Shown: in pieces, positions 34,312-47,300 of the stretch
How positions within the stretch are numbered: the stretch's first letter is position 1
Layout of the letters: every line of letters starts with the position of its first letter
NCBI GenBank assembly: GCA_964460795.1
Contig: CAYWRU010000006.1
Location: forward strand, 20,806-84,805
Direction: 5' to 3'
From: CAZOOM01 sp964460795
Lineage (GTDB): Bacteria; Omnitrophota; Omnitrophia; Omnitrophales; Aquincolibacteriaceae
DNA: 64,000 nt
Notes under the pieces: generated by a model
What the model saw: the letters and a program-made list of their open reading frames with translations, nothing else
Told to the model about the DNA's origin: nothing
Databases searched by the model: none
Program-made: the position numbers and the translations under genes

Positions 34312-35016
34312 TTGGTCCGTATTCATTCTCAATCGAATCGAGGAGTGACTCGACTCGATTGGCTGGAAAGTTTTCATAGTTTTTCTTTTGGCGAGTATTA
34401 CGACCCTGAGCGTATGGGATTTCATTCCTTGCGTGTGATTAATGAAGACAGGGTTTTGCCAAGACGGGGGTTTGATACGCATCCGCATCGGGATATGGAA
34501 ATCGTAACCTTTGTCATTGACGGGGTTTTGGAACATCGCGATAGTTTGGGAACGGTTCAGGAAATTAAGGCTGGGGAAGTTCAGCGCATGACGGCGGGGC
34601 AAGGGGTTCTTCACTCTGAGTGGAATCCTTCCTCGAGCCAGCCGGTTCATTTTTTGCAGATCTGGATCCTCCCTGCGGAAAAAGGGCTTAAGCCGGAATA
34701 CGAAAAAATTCGCAGAAACCGTGTTCCGGAGGAGCGGGAGTGGCAGCGACTTCTCTCGGGAACTCAAATGGATGGGGCTTTAAAAATTCATCAGGATGTT
34801 GAAATCTTGGGGGGGCGTCCCCAATCAGGGTCTCCTTTATCTTATGCCTTTTCACCGGGGCGCGCGGGTTGGATTCAGGTTGTGGCGGGGAAGGCGGCTT
34901 TAGCGGATAGACGGCAAATTCAAGCGGGCGATGGTGTCGAGATTGAGAATGAAAGAGAGATTCTTCTGACAGCCTTAGAGCCTAAAACAGAGTTTCTGCT
35001 TTTTGACTTAAGATAA
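34312..35016 (+). CDS. Pirin-family protein
   Basis: A 234-residue bicupin starting with TTG at 34312, supported by AAGGAG at 34301-34306. The N-terminal cupin carries the metal-binding set GFDTHPHRDMEIVTFVIDG (two histidines) and HSEWNPSSSQPVHFLQIW, the YhhW/pirin signature. Some members are quercetin dioxygenases; others are of unknown role. The C-terminal cupin is degenerate as is usual. The short upstream gap ends in a terminator, so it has its own transcription start. Confidence 0.9.
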   Translation: MVRIHSQSNRGVTRLDWLESFHSFSFGEYYDPERMGFHSLRVINEDRVLPRRGFDTHPHRDMEIVTFVIDGVLEHRDSLGTVQEIKAGEVQRMTAGQGVLHSEWNPSSSQPVHFLQIWILPAEKGLKPEYEKIRRNRVPEEREWQRLLSGTQMDGALKIHQDVEILGGRPQSGSPLSYAFSPGRAGWIQVVAGKAALADRRQIQAGDGVEIENEREILLTALEPKTEFLLFDLR

Positions 35017-35048
35017 ATGCAGATTAAAACTATAAATCAGGTGATTCA

Positions 35049-36515
35049 TTGATCTGGATTCGGCGCGCGGTTTTTTATTTGTTTTTAATTCTCTATTTTC
35101 TGATTTGTCCGGCCACTATTTTTTATGCGCTGGGTTTTTATTTTAAGCCTGGCACTCGGACCGGAATTGTCCGAACGGGCCTTATCTATATTTCTTCCCA
35201 GCCGCAAGGTGCCGTAATTGAGCTCAATGGAAATGAGTGGCGCGAAAAATCTCCGGCTGTGATTCGAAATCTTTTGCCGGGATATTACAAAGTTCGTGTC
35301 CAGGTTCCGGGATATCAGCCGTGGACAGAAGATGTCCCTGTGGAGGCGGAGCGTGCTTCGGTTCTTGAGAAAATACTCCTCCTCCCTGAACAGCTTCGGG
35401 TTGAAAATATAGAGGTGGGAAATTTTGATGAACTCCTGCCGGTTCCTAAAACATCTTGGATGATCTTATCGCTTCAGCATGAAGGCGCATCCATTCGTTT
35501 ATTTGATTTAAAGAAGGATGCGGCGTTGGATTTATCCGAAAGTTTTCCGGTACTAAAAGGCACACAAAGTGTCCGCTGGTTCTTGGTGCCTAAAAGTAAT
35601 GGAGGAATTCTGGAGGCGGCGGCACCTTCGGGGGATCTTCGTTATTTTCAAATCAATTTTGATCATCCTAAAGCCTCTCGCGAAATCACCCGTTTGTTTC
35701 GTGCTTCCCCGGAGCAGGTTTTGTGGGCCGCGGGCGAGGAAAATCATGTCGGAGTAAGATATTCGGATGGTTTAGATTATTTACGGACGGATAAGATGGA
35801 GAGTACTCCGCGGATAGCGACTTCCTTTAATGGCGTGGGCGTTGACCGCCATTCTCTCTATCTGCTTCGTAAAGACAATACTTTAGCCGCTGCTGCGTGG
35901 GATGGGAAACAGGACCGCATCCTTTTAAGGGATGCTTATCTTGGAGAAATGCTTTTTGCCGGCGAATCGCCCTATGAAATTGTTCCCTTGGACGATCAGC
36001 TATTGCTTTTTTGGGGACCCCGGGGTCAGTTAGTATCCAATCGTTTGCCGCACGTTTTCGCACCTGCCGATATTCGCGGATTTGATTTTGCGCGTCATAC
36101 CCAAAAGCTAGTGGTTTGGACGCCGTCCCGCGTGGGAATCCTGGATCTGGAAAAGGGGTCGGATTCTGAGGAGTTTTTTCAGTTAGGGCCCCACATTGTT
36201 TGGGTCTATAACAAAGGCTTGGATATTCGCCAAGCACTTTGGATTTATGATGATTCACAAGTTGTAATCCGCGACGGTAATCAAGTGTTGTTTTTAGATC
36301 TTGAGACGTTTTCAAAAACGGATCCTGTAAAACTCTTTTCAGTTTATCCCCATTCTTCCATGGGGTATTCGGAGACAACAGGCTCTGTGTATTTTCTCGA
36401 TGAGAATTTAAAAACATTGCACCGGTGTAATCTGGCCCCTCGGCATGAGCTGATTTCCATACCATTTCCCAGCCGGCCAGAAAAACCGATTAAACGCAAA
36501 AGGTTTGAATTATGA
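35049..36515 (+). CDS. PEGA-domain membrane-anchored protein
   Basis: A 488-residue protein starting with TTG at 35049 (AGGTGA upstream). One N-terminal membrane helix (residues about 6-30), then a PEGA domain at residues about 45-105 (YISSQPQGAVIELNGNEW, LLPGYYKVRVQVPGYQPW). The rest is a beta-rich region with repeated W/G-ending strands that looks like a propeller-type sensor or surface domain. PEGA domains are common in surface or cell-wall-linked proteins. Its stop overlaps the GT2 start (ATGA), tying it to polysaccharide synthesis. Confidence 0.75.
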   Translation: MIWIRRAVFYLFLILYFLICPATIFYALGFYFKPGTRTGIVRTGLIYISSQPQGAVIELNGNEWREKSPAVIRNLLPGYYKVRVQVPGYQPWTEDVPVEAERASVLEKILLLPEQLRVENIEVGNFDELLPVPKTSWMILSLQHEGASIRLFDLKKDAALDLSESFPVLKGTQSVRWFLVPKSNGGILEAAAPSGDLRYFQINFDHPKASREITRLFRASPEQVLWAAGEENHVGVRYSDGLDYLRTDKMESTPRIATSFNGVGVDRHSLYLLRKDNTLAAAAWDGKQDRILLRDAYLGEMLFAGESPYEIVPLDDQLLLFWGPRGQLVSNRLPHVFAPADIRGFDFARHTQKLVVWTPSRVGILDLEKGSDSEEFFQLGPHIVWVYNKGLDIRQALWIYDDSQVVIRDGNQVLFLDLETFSKTDPVKLFSVYPHSSMGYSETTGSVYFLDENLKTLHRCNLAPRHELISIPFPSRPEKPIKRKRFEL

Positions 36516-38167
36516 GATTTCGTTTTAGTGCGCGCGGTTTGGAGCCGCGTGAGCATTTTTTTCAGCGCCTGTTTGAAATGACGGTGGGCGGGACCAGCTG
36601 GGGAATTCTGATCGGAATGTCGCTTCTTTGTTTTTGGAATCCGATTTGGGCCGCGGTGTTGATCATTGCCTTTGACTTCTTTTGGATCTTTCGGCTTTTT
36701 TACATGACCTTTTTTCTGATGATCTCCTACCTTCGTCTTCAATCTGAAAAAAATACGGATTGGATGGCGCGGCTCCATGGACTTCGTCAGGCCCGGGAGT
36801 ATCTGCAAGAGCTTGAAACTGCGGGCGGCAGGACCGAGGAAGCAAAACTATCGAAGTGGATTCATCGAAAAGAAGTCCGCGAACTTATTCGTAGTTCCTC
36901 GATACCTCCTTCGGACGCTTCGATAGTTCACTTGGTGCTGATTCCTATTATTCAAGAGTCCAAACAAGTCTTGGCGGATGGACTCAATAGTATTTTGCGG
37001 GGGCACTTTCCCGTCTCTCAAATTCTGCCGGTGTTTGCCCTTGAAGAGCGAGCCACAGAAGAAGTTCGAACGGGTGTCCGGGAAATTGAAAAGGAGTTTC
37101 GCTCAAAATTTTATGATCTTAAAGTGATTCTCCATCCCGCGGATCTTCCGGGCGAGGCGCGGGTAAAAGGCGCGAATGTTACTTTTGCGGCGCGGCAGAT
37201 GGCCCGCTATTTTGAAGAGAAAAAAATTGGTGTGGAACGGATCATTGTGTCCTGCTTTGATGCCGATACGGTGGTGGATCCCAATTATTTCGCGTGCCTT
37301 ACCTATCAGTATTTAGTCACGCCAGACCGCGAACGCTCAAGTTTTCAACCCATTCCGGTTTATCATAATAATATTTGGAAGGTTCCCGGATTTGCGCGCG
37401 TGCTTGAGACAGGCTCCTCCTTTTTTCAAATGGTAGAGTCCACGGATCCGGAAAAAATGGTGACATTTTCCAGTCACTCGATGAGTTTTAAGGCGCTTGT
37501 GGAAGTGGATTATTGGCCCGTGGATATGATCTCGGATGACTCTGCCATTTTTTGGAAATCGTATATTCATTATGACGGACGATACCGTACGGTCCCGCTT
37601 TTTGTCACCGTCTCTATGGATGTGGCGGAGGCCAGGGGATGGTGGAAAACGATTGCCATGGTTTATAAGCAGAAGCGGCGGTGGGCGTGGGGCGTAGAGA
37701 ATTTTCCGATTGTCATGCGTGCTTTTGGTCAGTCTTCAAAAATTCCATGGACTAAAAAATTCAAACTCGCGATGAAGCTTTATGAAATGCATGTCTCCTG
37801 GGCTACATGGGCGTTCATTTTGTCTGTGATCAGCTGGCTCCCGATTATTTTTTCAAAAAAAGAATTTGCCGAGTCTGTGCTTTATTACAGCGCACCCAGC
37901 GTAACCGCGGTCATTTTTGGACTTTCGACCTTCGCGCTTGCAGTTTCTATTCTTTTCAGCGTGAGTCTGCTTCCCAAACGCGATGGCAACGAGGCCGTTT
38001 TATGGCGAATCGTTCATGGCCTTGAATGGTTTTTGATTCCTGGTATTTTTACCTTCCTCAGCACTTTGCCGGCATTGGAAGCCCAGACGCGGCTAATGCT
38101 TGGAAAACATATGGAAAAATGGGCCACGGAAAAAATGCTCCGTCCGGGTCCATTAAAAACCTCTTAA
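36512..38167 (+). CDS. Membrane glycosyltransferase, family 2-like
   Basis: A 551-residue enzyme. Two N-terminal hydrophobic segments (residues about 27-72), a GT-A catalytic domain with VHLVLIPIIQES, the metal-binding DAD (VSCFDADTVV, near residue 250), ISDDSAIFWK and the acceptor-site QKRRWAWG (Q-x2-R-W type), then about four C-terminal membrane helices. This is the layout of processive synthases such as cellulose or hyaluronan synthase, although the substrate is not defined. Coupled by ATGA to the PEGA protein. Confidence 0.85.
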   Translation: MRFRFSARGLEPREHFFQRLFEMTVGGTSWGILIGMSLLCFWNPIWAAVLIIAFDFFWIFRLFYMTFFLMISYLRLQSEKNTDWMARLHGLRQAREYLQELETAGGRTEEAKLSKWIHRKEVRELIRSSSIPPSDASIVHLVLIPIIQESKQVLADGLNSILRGHFPVSQILPVFALEERATEEVRTGVREIEKEFRSKFYDLKVILHPADLPGEARVKGANVTFAARQMARYFEEKKIGVERIIVSCFDADTVVDPNYFACLTYQYLVTPDRERSSFQPIPVYHNNIWKVPGFARVLETGSSFFQMVESTDPEKMVTFSSHSMSFKALVEVDYWPVDMISDDSAIFWKSYIHYDGRYRTVPLFVTVSMDVAEARGWWKTIAMVYKQKRRWAWGVENFPIVMRAFGQSSKIPWTKKFKLAMKLYEMHVSWATWAFILSVISWLPIIFSKKEFAESVLYYSAPSVTAVIFGLSTFALAVSILFSVSLLPKRDGNEAVLWRIVHGLEWFLIPGIFTFLSTLPALEAQTRLMLGKHMEKWATEKMLRPGPLKTS

Positions 38168-38252
38168 GTCTATCCTATTCCATATGATTAGGATTTTTCG
38201 AGAAAATGCTGCCTCTTTTTTCTGCTTCCATTTCTAGAGATTAATATTTATT

Positions 38253-38266
38253 GATCAAGCGTGATC
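38253..38266. promoter_or_regulatory. Palindrome upstream of the giant gene
   Basis: GATCA-AGCG-TGATC is a perfect 5-4-5 palindrome 41 bases before the giant ORF, within an A/T-rich 139-base gap. It is also enclosed by AGAGAT/ATCTCT. A regulator site is possible; no good promoter boxes are seen. Confidence 0.3.
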
Positions 38267-38306
38267 TCTATTGAGCGTCTAACTTATTAAAGATCATTAG
38301 AAAAGC

Positions 38307-41300
38307 TTGAAATTTCTTTTGAGCCATGGTAACTTTCTCAAGTCTTTACTGTCGTCTGAGAAAGAGTTTATTTCTATTGTGACGTTAAAATCCCATCAAA
38401 GTTGTTCTGCGTTTAACTTTCGCCGAATTTTTGCGGCGATCACTACTATCATTTTCTTTTGTGAACAAATTTTAATTTCTGCGCCTGCCTACGCGGTACC
38501 TCCTGTATCGGAAGCTCCTTTCGCCTCCAATCAGAAACAGCTTACGCTTTCAGAAAGCCTTGGAAAAATTGATGAGCAAACATCAGGCTTTGATCGAACT
38601 CTCATTCATATTCAAGAAGCGCACGGTGTTCTCCAAGGGCAGCTGCAGATTGAGAAAACATTGAAGTCTCTTTTTGACCGCTATGGAGTGGATACAGTTT
38701 TTCTTGAGGGATCGGCTTCTCGTCTTCATCCTGAACTTGCGCAATTTGATTCAAAAGATATTTCTCGTAATCATGAAATTTTGTCGGCATTGCTTCGCCG
38801 CGGACTTGCCAGCGGCCCTGAGCTTTTCTTGTCCTCTCATTCACAAGTTCGAGCCTATGGCATTGAATCCGCATCTCTTTATGCAGAAAACGCGCGCGCT
38901 ATGGTGCGTGTACTAAAAAATACTGAAAGCATCCAAAGTTGGCAGCGATGGGCAGACGGCCAGCTGAAGATGCTGCAGGGAAAACTGCTCAATCTCAAAC
39001 TCCGCCAATTGCTCAGCCGCTTGGAAAAATGGAAACAAGGGGAGTCCAGTCAAGGAAACGACATTCCCTATTTCTTTCAGGAGGCGCGCCGTGAGCTGGG
39101 CTTGGATTTCCAGGATCCTCGGCATCAGCTCGAATGGCCCATGCTGGTGCGTCTTGCTAAATTATTTGAATTCGAAAAAAAAATTAATCCTACAAAGTTG
39201 GAAAAAGAAAAGAAGACGTTCAGTATTTTTCTATCGCATTTACCCCCGTCCATCCGCCTACCTGTGGAGGACCTTTTAAAGCAGCCTCTCGGAACCCAGT
39301 CCCTTTCAGACCCTGAGACAGGACTGCTTTTTGAGCGCATGGCCGCCGCATTGCCGCAAAATTTTCCTTACGCCAGATTCCCCAATTTAAACCGCTTCAT
39401 CGGTCATCTGATTCTCCAAAGTGAAATCAAAACGCCGTTTCTGACTGCAGAGCTTGATCTTCTGACTCAGAAATTGGTGAGTTCCTCTGTCAGAACCCCC
39501 GAGGAAAAGGAGCTTGTTCAACTTATCGAGGATGTTCGGCTGACTCACAAGTCGCTTGATTTGGAACTCTCGGCTTCGGAATATGATTCCATTCAAAGCA
39601 AGGTCTTAGAACCTTCTGAATTATCCAAGAGAATTTTGAAAATGGCTAAGCTAAATCATCTTCAAATTCAACCAAAGCCGCTGCTTTCTTTGGACGCCAT
39701 TTATGATGATGCGATGGAGTTTTACCATCTTGCCAAGATGCGTGACCAAATTTTAATTCGGCACACCGAAGAACAAATGGATGCGCTTGGAAAAAAGAAA
39801 GCTGTAGTGATTACCGGCGGATTTCACAGTGAGCCATTTGCGGAATCTTTTAAAAATAAAAAAATTAATTATGTTCGAATCACACCGCAGATCCATCAGC
39901 TGAGCGGCGCAGCGTCTTATCAAAATAGAATTCTTCAATTCCTTCTTCCGTCGGAGGATCCCTCCCGCGGGACTCTTCATGAAGCTTATTATGTTATGTC
40001 ACGGTCTGATGAACTTCAATCGCTTGGTGTGGACCCCCGTCGAGTCCGAAGTGAAATTCGAAAAGTGATTGCGGAATTTGTTAAATCAAATGAGCCGGCA
40101 TTTATTTATTCTGCTCGATCGGAAGTGCGCACTGAGAGCGAGGCGGGCCAACCACCCATGAGGGCCACCACTCGGGCCGCAGGTATGCGCCTTACGCCTG
40201 ATGATTTAGACAACGGTTCGAATACGGGAACAGCAAATAGGCAAGCGGTTCGTCCTGTTAAAAAATTGGCACGGCAAGCTGCACGACATGCCTTTCCTGG
40301 AAAAATACGATCTTCAAAACGATCCGAACTCCGAGATTTTGCGCCCGAGGTTCGAAGCGCATTGGAGCAGGTTGTATCCGAATATCAACGCAGTGGGGGG
40401 CAAGTTTTTGACGATTATCGCATTGTGACGGGGGAAACCCCCCGATTTCCAAAAGCAGTGATCATTAGAACGATTCAGCCCGCAAGTTTGGACGGCCAGT
40501 TTTCCGAGGTGATGAGGTCAGCGCATCAAAGAAGCCATCCTACTCAAATCGTTCTGGAACCCGTGGCCACCAAACTGACTCTCGAGCAATTTAAAGCCAA
40601 ACGGAAAATGTGGCTTCCTGATATGAAATCAGGTGTTGTTACCTTTTTGCAAGTCAAGCCGGATGGGCATGATTTTTTATGGGTTGTTCTTGAAAAATAT
40701 AGCCATGATTTTGATATTTTTATTGGGCCTCGTCGGCAGCTCAGCTCGGTTCCTGCACGAAATTTTTATGGGCCCGCCCTTTCAAGAGGCAAAAATATCC
40801 TATTTAAAGAGCCCTATTTCCCAGGATTGGTGCTCTATTTGTCTGGTTTAGATAAGGCCGCTCTGGAGGAGCGGTTGGGAGTGCGTCCGATTTTGATACG
40901 GAAAAAAAATGGAGGTGGGGATGCGGTAAAAGTAAGTCTTCGCATTTTGGATGAGGTCCGGGATGTTACAAAATCAGAGTCTTTGCCCCCCGCTTTTCGG
41001 GGGATACCCGGTCATCTCCTTCTTCAGCATGTGGTCATCAAAAAAAACCGTCTCCATGCATCAGATCTGGTTGAGGCTGCAAACCGCGAATCAGAAGCAG
41101 CGGTTCTTACTGAAGAAGAACTTGCAGATCAAATCATTGCAGAAATGCGGAATCTTGAGCTTCCCGCCTCAAATGATCTTCGGGAAAAGCTCGAAAAATC
41201 CTTGGGGGATTTTGCTTTGGATGCTATCCCTGAGGATGTTCGTCAGATTCGCCATGTTTTAAATCTTCACGGCATTCCGGGATCGAATCAGGAAATCAAT

Positions 41301-44300
41301 GCCCAGCCTGATCATGCAGAAATTCAAAGTTTTATTCAGCTTATGGAGTCCCGGATGCGTTCCGAAGTCCGATCCAAGCCCGATCTTGCAAAATTAACAC
41401 AAAATCGTGCTGAGATTCCTCTGGGCTTAGGGCGCTTACCCCGGTTTGCTCAAAGCCAACCTTCAACCCGTGGAGATGCTTTGACTTCAGACTCGAGTGG
41501 CCCGCGGGCTTCAATCCTGCCGAAAAAACCGAAACTTCTTGTTTCTATGCAATTTATACAAAACAGCGCTGAGAAATCGACGAGAGGCCCTAACAAAGTA
41601 AGATCCGAAGTTAGACAATCATTCCTAAGTTCTAAAGGCCAAAAAACGGAAACCCGATTAGAAGAAATCGAACGGGAGCTCTCCTTAACCCTTCAAGAGA
41701 TGAAGGTCGTTGTGCGGAAATTTCGGCAGGCCATGAAAGACGGACTCCAAGGAAATCCAAGTTCACTGGAGATGATTCCCAGTTTTGTTCCGGAGATTAC
41801 AGGAAATGAAAAAGGGGATTACCTCGCCGTGGATCTTGGCGGCACGAATTTCCGTATCCTTGCCGTTCGGCTGCTCGGAAACGGAAAATACCGGATTTTA
41901 AAAATGCAATCATTCCGTATTCCGGAACGGGTCAAGGCGGGTGTAAAGGGACAGGAGCTTTTTGATTGGATGGGTGAGCGCATGGCCGTATTTCTTCAAA
42001 GTAATCGGCTTAATCAAAAACAAGTTTGGAATTTCGGTGCGACCATTTCTTTTCCGGTCAGCCTTTCAGCCTTAGACCAGGGCGTGCTTACCCATATGAA
42101 TATGAAAGGGTTCGTTTTACCGGATCTGAACAATCGGTCTGTGAATGATCTTTTTTCCGCAGCGTTTAAAAAATACGGCATTGAAAAGCGTGTCAAATTG
42201 CGTGCAATTATCAATGATACGATCGGAACCCATGCCTTGGCAGATTATTTGAATCCTGGAAAAAACATACTCCTCGCCATGATTGCGGGAACGGGACACA
42301 ACGGGTCCCGAAAAGTTTCAAAGAAAGCCATTCATAAACTTGCCCAAACGGATCCCTCCGGCACCATGCTGATTAATATGGAGACCGGCGCTTTTGACGG
42401 ACTTGATTTTTTGCCCAAAGAAAAGCAGATGGACCTTTCGTCTTCCAATCCCAGGATCCACGCCTGGGAAAAAATGAATTCCGGAAAATATGTGGGGGAG
42501 ACGGTGCGGCTTTATCTTAAGGAATTAATCGATCAAGGACATCTCTTTCAAGATCAAAAATCCAAGGGGAAAATTCCTGCTCATTTTCAGTACCCGGAGC
42601 CGGAGTTTGATCGCACAATTCGAGAAACGCCGGAGCGCTACAGCCGCCGGGGTTTTACGGCAACGCACATGTCACAAATCATGGCGGATGAAACACCTGA
42701 TTTATCCAAGGCCGTTAAAATTCTTCGCAGGCTAGGAGTGCGGTATGCAACTCATGATGATGCCGAAAGTGTCCGCCGGGTGGTTGCGGCCGTGGAGAAC
42801 CGCGCAGCATCACTTTATGCCATGGAGATTGCAGCGGTTCATTTAGCTGAAGACCCAAAGCTTCACGGTCATTACACGGTTGCCATTGACGGAAGTCTCT
42901 ACGAAAAACACCTTGGATTTAAAAGCCGAATTTTAAGTTATCTTTCCGATCTGGTGGGTCCGGAAGCGGCAAAGCATTTTCAAATTCAACTCACCAAAGA
43001 CGGATCCGGTCTTGGTGCCATCGTGGTGGCTGCTGCCGCCACGCAGGAAGCGGAAAAACGTTCAGAAGTCCGGGACAGTGAGAAGATTTTGGCCGGTGCT
43101 ATGGATCAGGTCAAAGCCGTGGCTGATAAAATTAAGCTTAAATCAAGGCTTTTAGACAAACTTCTCGACTTTCACCGTATTCTTCAGGTGGATGTTCCTC
43201 TTCAGAGGATGCGGTTTTTTGATGCTGGCGAATCGCATGAAGTTGTGGTGGGACAGGTCTTAACGGATAAAGTGGCCGGCGAACGCTATCAAGTTGTGAG
43301 TATTGAAGGCGAGCAAGTCAGACTAAAGTCATTGGATGCTCCCAAAGAGCCGGATCTGGTGAGAAATCTTAAGACCGGGGATGGCATCCTCACACATCAT
43401 GATGGATTTCGTGTTATGCACAATAACGCTTTGGGGGCTACGAAAGGCGGCTTGCGTTATGCGCTCGATGTCGATCTGGCCGAAACAAAAGTACTTGCTC
43501 TGTGGATGAGTTTTAAGAATGCGATTGCGGGTAATCCCTACGGAGGCGCCAAGGGCGGTATTCAGGTGGATCCTAGAACGCTTTCCAAAGGAGAGCGGGA
43601 ACGACTAACTCGGAATTTTGTTGAAGCTCTTTTTGATGAATGCAAAAAGGAGTTCGGTAATGAAAATGCAGTTGGGCCCTACATTGATATTCCGGCTGGG
43701 GATGTGGGAACAACCGAACGGGAAATGTCCTGGTTTATGGATGAGGTCTTGAAGCGAAAGTTGCCCAAATTAGTTGATACGGCAACCCTTCAAAGTGTCA
43801 AAGTGGGGGACACTCCTTATATCAAAGCCTTCCTAGAAGATAAAAGCCTCATCGAACGACATTTGGTCTTCGCAAACCTTCTTGCCACTATTACCGCTAA
43901 ACCCATTGAACTGGGCGGAGCATTAGACCGGACTGCGGCAACAGGCCGCGGAGTTTTCGTGATTGCTAGAGAAGCCGTGCGCATTTTTGGGGAACAGCTG
44001 GGCATGGGGACCGACATGAATGACAAACGCGTGGCGGTGGAAGCTTACGGCAATGTAGGAAGTTTTGCGGCGAGGAATCATCGCAGCGCCGGGGCCAAGG
44101 TGATGGCCATTAAGGATATGGTTGGAGTTGGAAAGAACGTCCAGGTTTTTGCATTTCGAAGCAGAAAAAAGGATCAAGGAATTAATTTAGATTTGTTGGA
44201 CGAGCACCGAAAAATTCCGGGTAACGATTTCAGCTCTTTTGTCCAAGCCTATCCGGACGATGTCGAAGCAATTACAGAAAAAGAATTCTGGCAAAGCGAT

Positions 44301-47300
44301 GTGGAGATCCTTGTTCCTGCTGCAAAACAAGGCACCGTGACTTTGGAGGTGGCGCGGCTCATCAAAGAAAAAGGATCGGTCCGATTGATTGTGGAGGGCG
44401 CCAATGGTCCTCTTACCAAGGAAGCGTGGGAGTTTCTTGAATCGAGGGATAATCCTGAGAAGCCAGACATTATCATTGTCCCGGATGTGGTGGCCAATGC
44501 GGGAGGTGTTATTTCCTCAAAAAATGAATGGCTGCAGAATCTGGTGCTCGAGCAATGGCCGGAAGCCGAGGCACAGTCCCGTATGGAAGAACAGATTCTA
44601 TCGGCATTTCATCGTGTCATTGATATTTCCCGGGGGCTGAACATTAGTCTTCGAGATGCCGCTTATGTACGCGGGATTGTTCAAATGGTGGATGCGGAGA
44701 TTGCCAGGGACCCTGCTTTGACTGCCAAGATGAAAACCGGTTGGAAACCGTATGAGCTTCCTGAATCGGCGATGCGCTGGAAACCAGACACTTATCACGA
44801 GCTCAATGCGATCGAGACAAGAGAAGATAGGAGAAAACTGATTCAGCTTGCGGATCAAGAACTTGAACAGCGGATCCATGATGTAGCTAAAGAGGCTATG
44901 AATCGGTTGAAGCCCGGGAAACGCGCCGCACTTTTGATCGGAGGACTTCGAGCATCTATGAAGCATGCGGTTACGGAAGATATGACTCATCTTTTCGAAG
45001 AGCGAGGGTACAAAATAAAACTTTTGGATCTGGAGCATCAAAAACCCAGCGATGTTCAGCGGCTTCGCCAAGGAGAAACGGTTCATGCTATGACCGAAGA
45101 CGGGCATCCGGAGGATTTATCATGGAGTGACAACGAGCTTTTGGTGGTGGAGGGGATTGATGCGCTTTCTCCCGAAACCCTTCAAGCATTGGGAGATGTA
45201 CCCTACTACGGGGTGAACACTTATCAGGGCCCATCACTTTTATTAGCTAATAACGAAGTCCTCATGGGTTTTGATATCCGTCTCCTGATGGATATGTTGG
45301 CCAGCATCTCTTTGGGTACGGAGCATACCATTGTCGAAGTCATTGAGCGCTGGCAGAAACAGAGAATCGAAGAAACGAGAAAAGTTTTTGAATATGCCGC
45401 CCATGCGCATGCGAGGATCAACACTTTCCTTCCCTACGAATTACCGATGCTCATTATCCCTCTTTTGGCAAGAATCGATGACGCGCTCAAACAAAATCCT
45501 CAGGATGAATTTGTCAGAAATACGCTTGAGCGGCTACGGAAAATCTTTGACCAAATATGGGCATGGGATGACAAACTTTTGGAAGGTCAAGAATCTCGAT
45601 TGAGAGCATTCTTCGAACGATATCACTGGAGAGATCAGCCGCGTAATGGACTGAATGGATCCGCTCATCGTTCTGAAGCGCGAACGGAAGTGACGGGGGA
45701 TTTTGAATTCGCTCAGTATGCCGCAGAATTTAAAGCCATGGATCCTCTGGCAAATGCGGGATGGCTGGGGCTTGGATTTTCCGCAGTAGTTTCTCTTGCT
45801 GTTTTTGCAGTGTTGGGTTTGGCGATGCTGCTTGCATCTCCCTGGATCCGAGCTTATGAAATGGATCAGGACGGTCTGGACCCTTTTTCTTCAGGAAATG
45901 ATTCATTATCCCCCCGCTCCGAAATGAGGGCTACAAGCGCAGCTGACAAAGCACTTCTTATTGCAGCTATGTTTCGAAACGGGCATTTCACAACACCTCA
46001 GGGTCTTGCTGATTATATTAATAGAATGAACACAAGACTCTCGCAAGGGGTCATGGCAGCGCCTGGCGATAGCCCGGACAGTCTTCTTATTTATACGACT
46101 GGGAAAAATGGCTATGCGTCATTAGAAGTAATTGCGAATATCCATGAGGGTGAAGTGCAAAATGGAATTGAAATTGCCCGGGCCATGATGGAGGTTTTCC
46201 AGCGCGCAAACAACCCAGCCGGCGAATCCCCGGATCAAAATAATCCTGCAAAAGAGAAACGCTCAGAATTGCGAAAGAAAAATACGCAGCCGGGATTCAA
46301 AAATGCTCCGGATCTTCCGGAAATGATTGCGCTACGCGATTCTGTTTCGAATCTGCTGCCAGTTTTGGATGTCCCCTCGACTCGCCGGGCCGGAGAAGCC
46401 GCGCGAAAACTTGGGGTTGCCGTCCAGTTTTTGAGCGGTCATCGGGATAGAGAATTAACCGCGGGCCTTGAAGGCATCGCTCTGCTTGTTGAAGGGCTCG
46501 GTCGTTTCGAGTCCCAGCTCAGCCGGATCCGGAAAGACGCATTGGCTTCAAGAACAAATGAAGACGTGATTCTTGAGGAGATTCAAAATGCGGAAATTGA
46601 ATTTTCAAAATCCCTTAATCCCGTAGGAAAAGCGCTCCTTGCTTTTTTGTATCCGGATTCAGAGCTGCTCCGAAATGATTTTCCTGAATCCATGAGACAA
46701 GTTTCTGAAACGCTAATGGCTCGGCTGAAACGCACGCTTGAACATTCGCTGCCAGCTTACGTGGATTTACTTTTAGCGCGTAGGGCAGCAAAAAATGATC
46801 CGGTTCAAATCATGAAAACCATGATGGAAGCATTAAGTCAGCTCGGTTTTATTTTAGAATTGATTGAAAATAAAACAAACGAACGACAAGAGGCTGCTTC
46901 ACTTGCCAATAGTTACAGCCGCGAGAGTTCATGGACTCGGATGAGACACGCCATTGCGGAAAGCTCTTTCTTCACTTGGTTTGTTAGACAATTCGCGCAG
47001 ACGGGCGCGAACTTACCTCAACATAAAAAAATATTTAACGAAAGAGCCTATCGAGAATATAGAGACATGATATCGAACATGCGAAAGACTGTGTATTTGG
47101 CTCATGATAATCTTGATATGAAGATGCACCTTCATTACATTCCACTCAAGCCTGATTCAAGCCGTTCAGAGCTGCGTTCCGATTTGAAGCAGCCAGGCCG
47201 TGCGCAACCTAAAGTGCGTTATCCAAAACGTGTCTACAGAAATAGAAGCGATGTTAATTTCAAGAGGCTGCTTATTCTTACTGGTATGATAGTTGTGGCC

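Noticed and set aside
35827..36465. 212-codon minus-strand frame inside the PEGA gene
   Set aside because: Antisense shadow with no signal, no domain and overlap with a well-supported gene.
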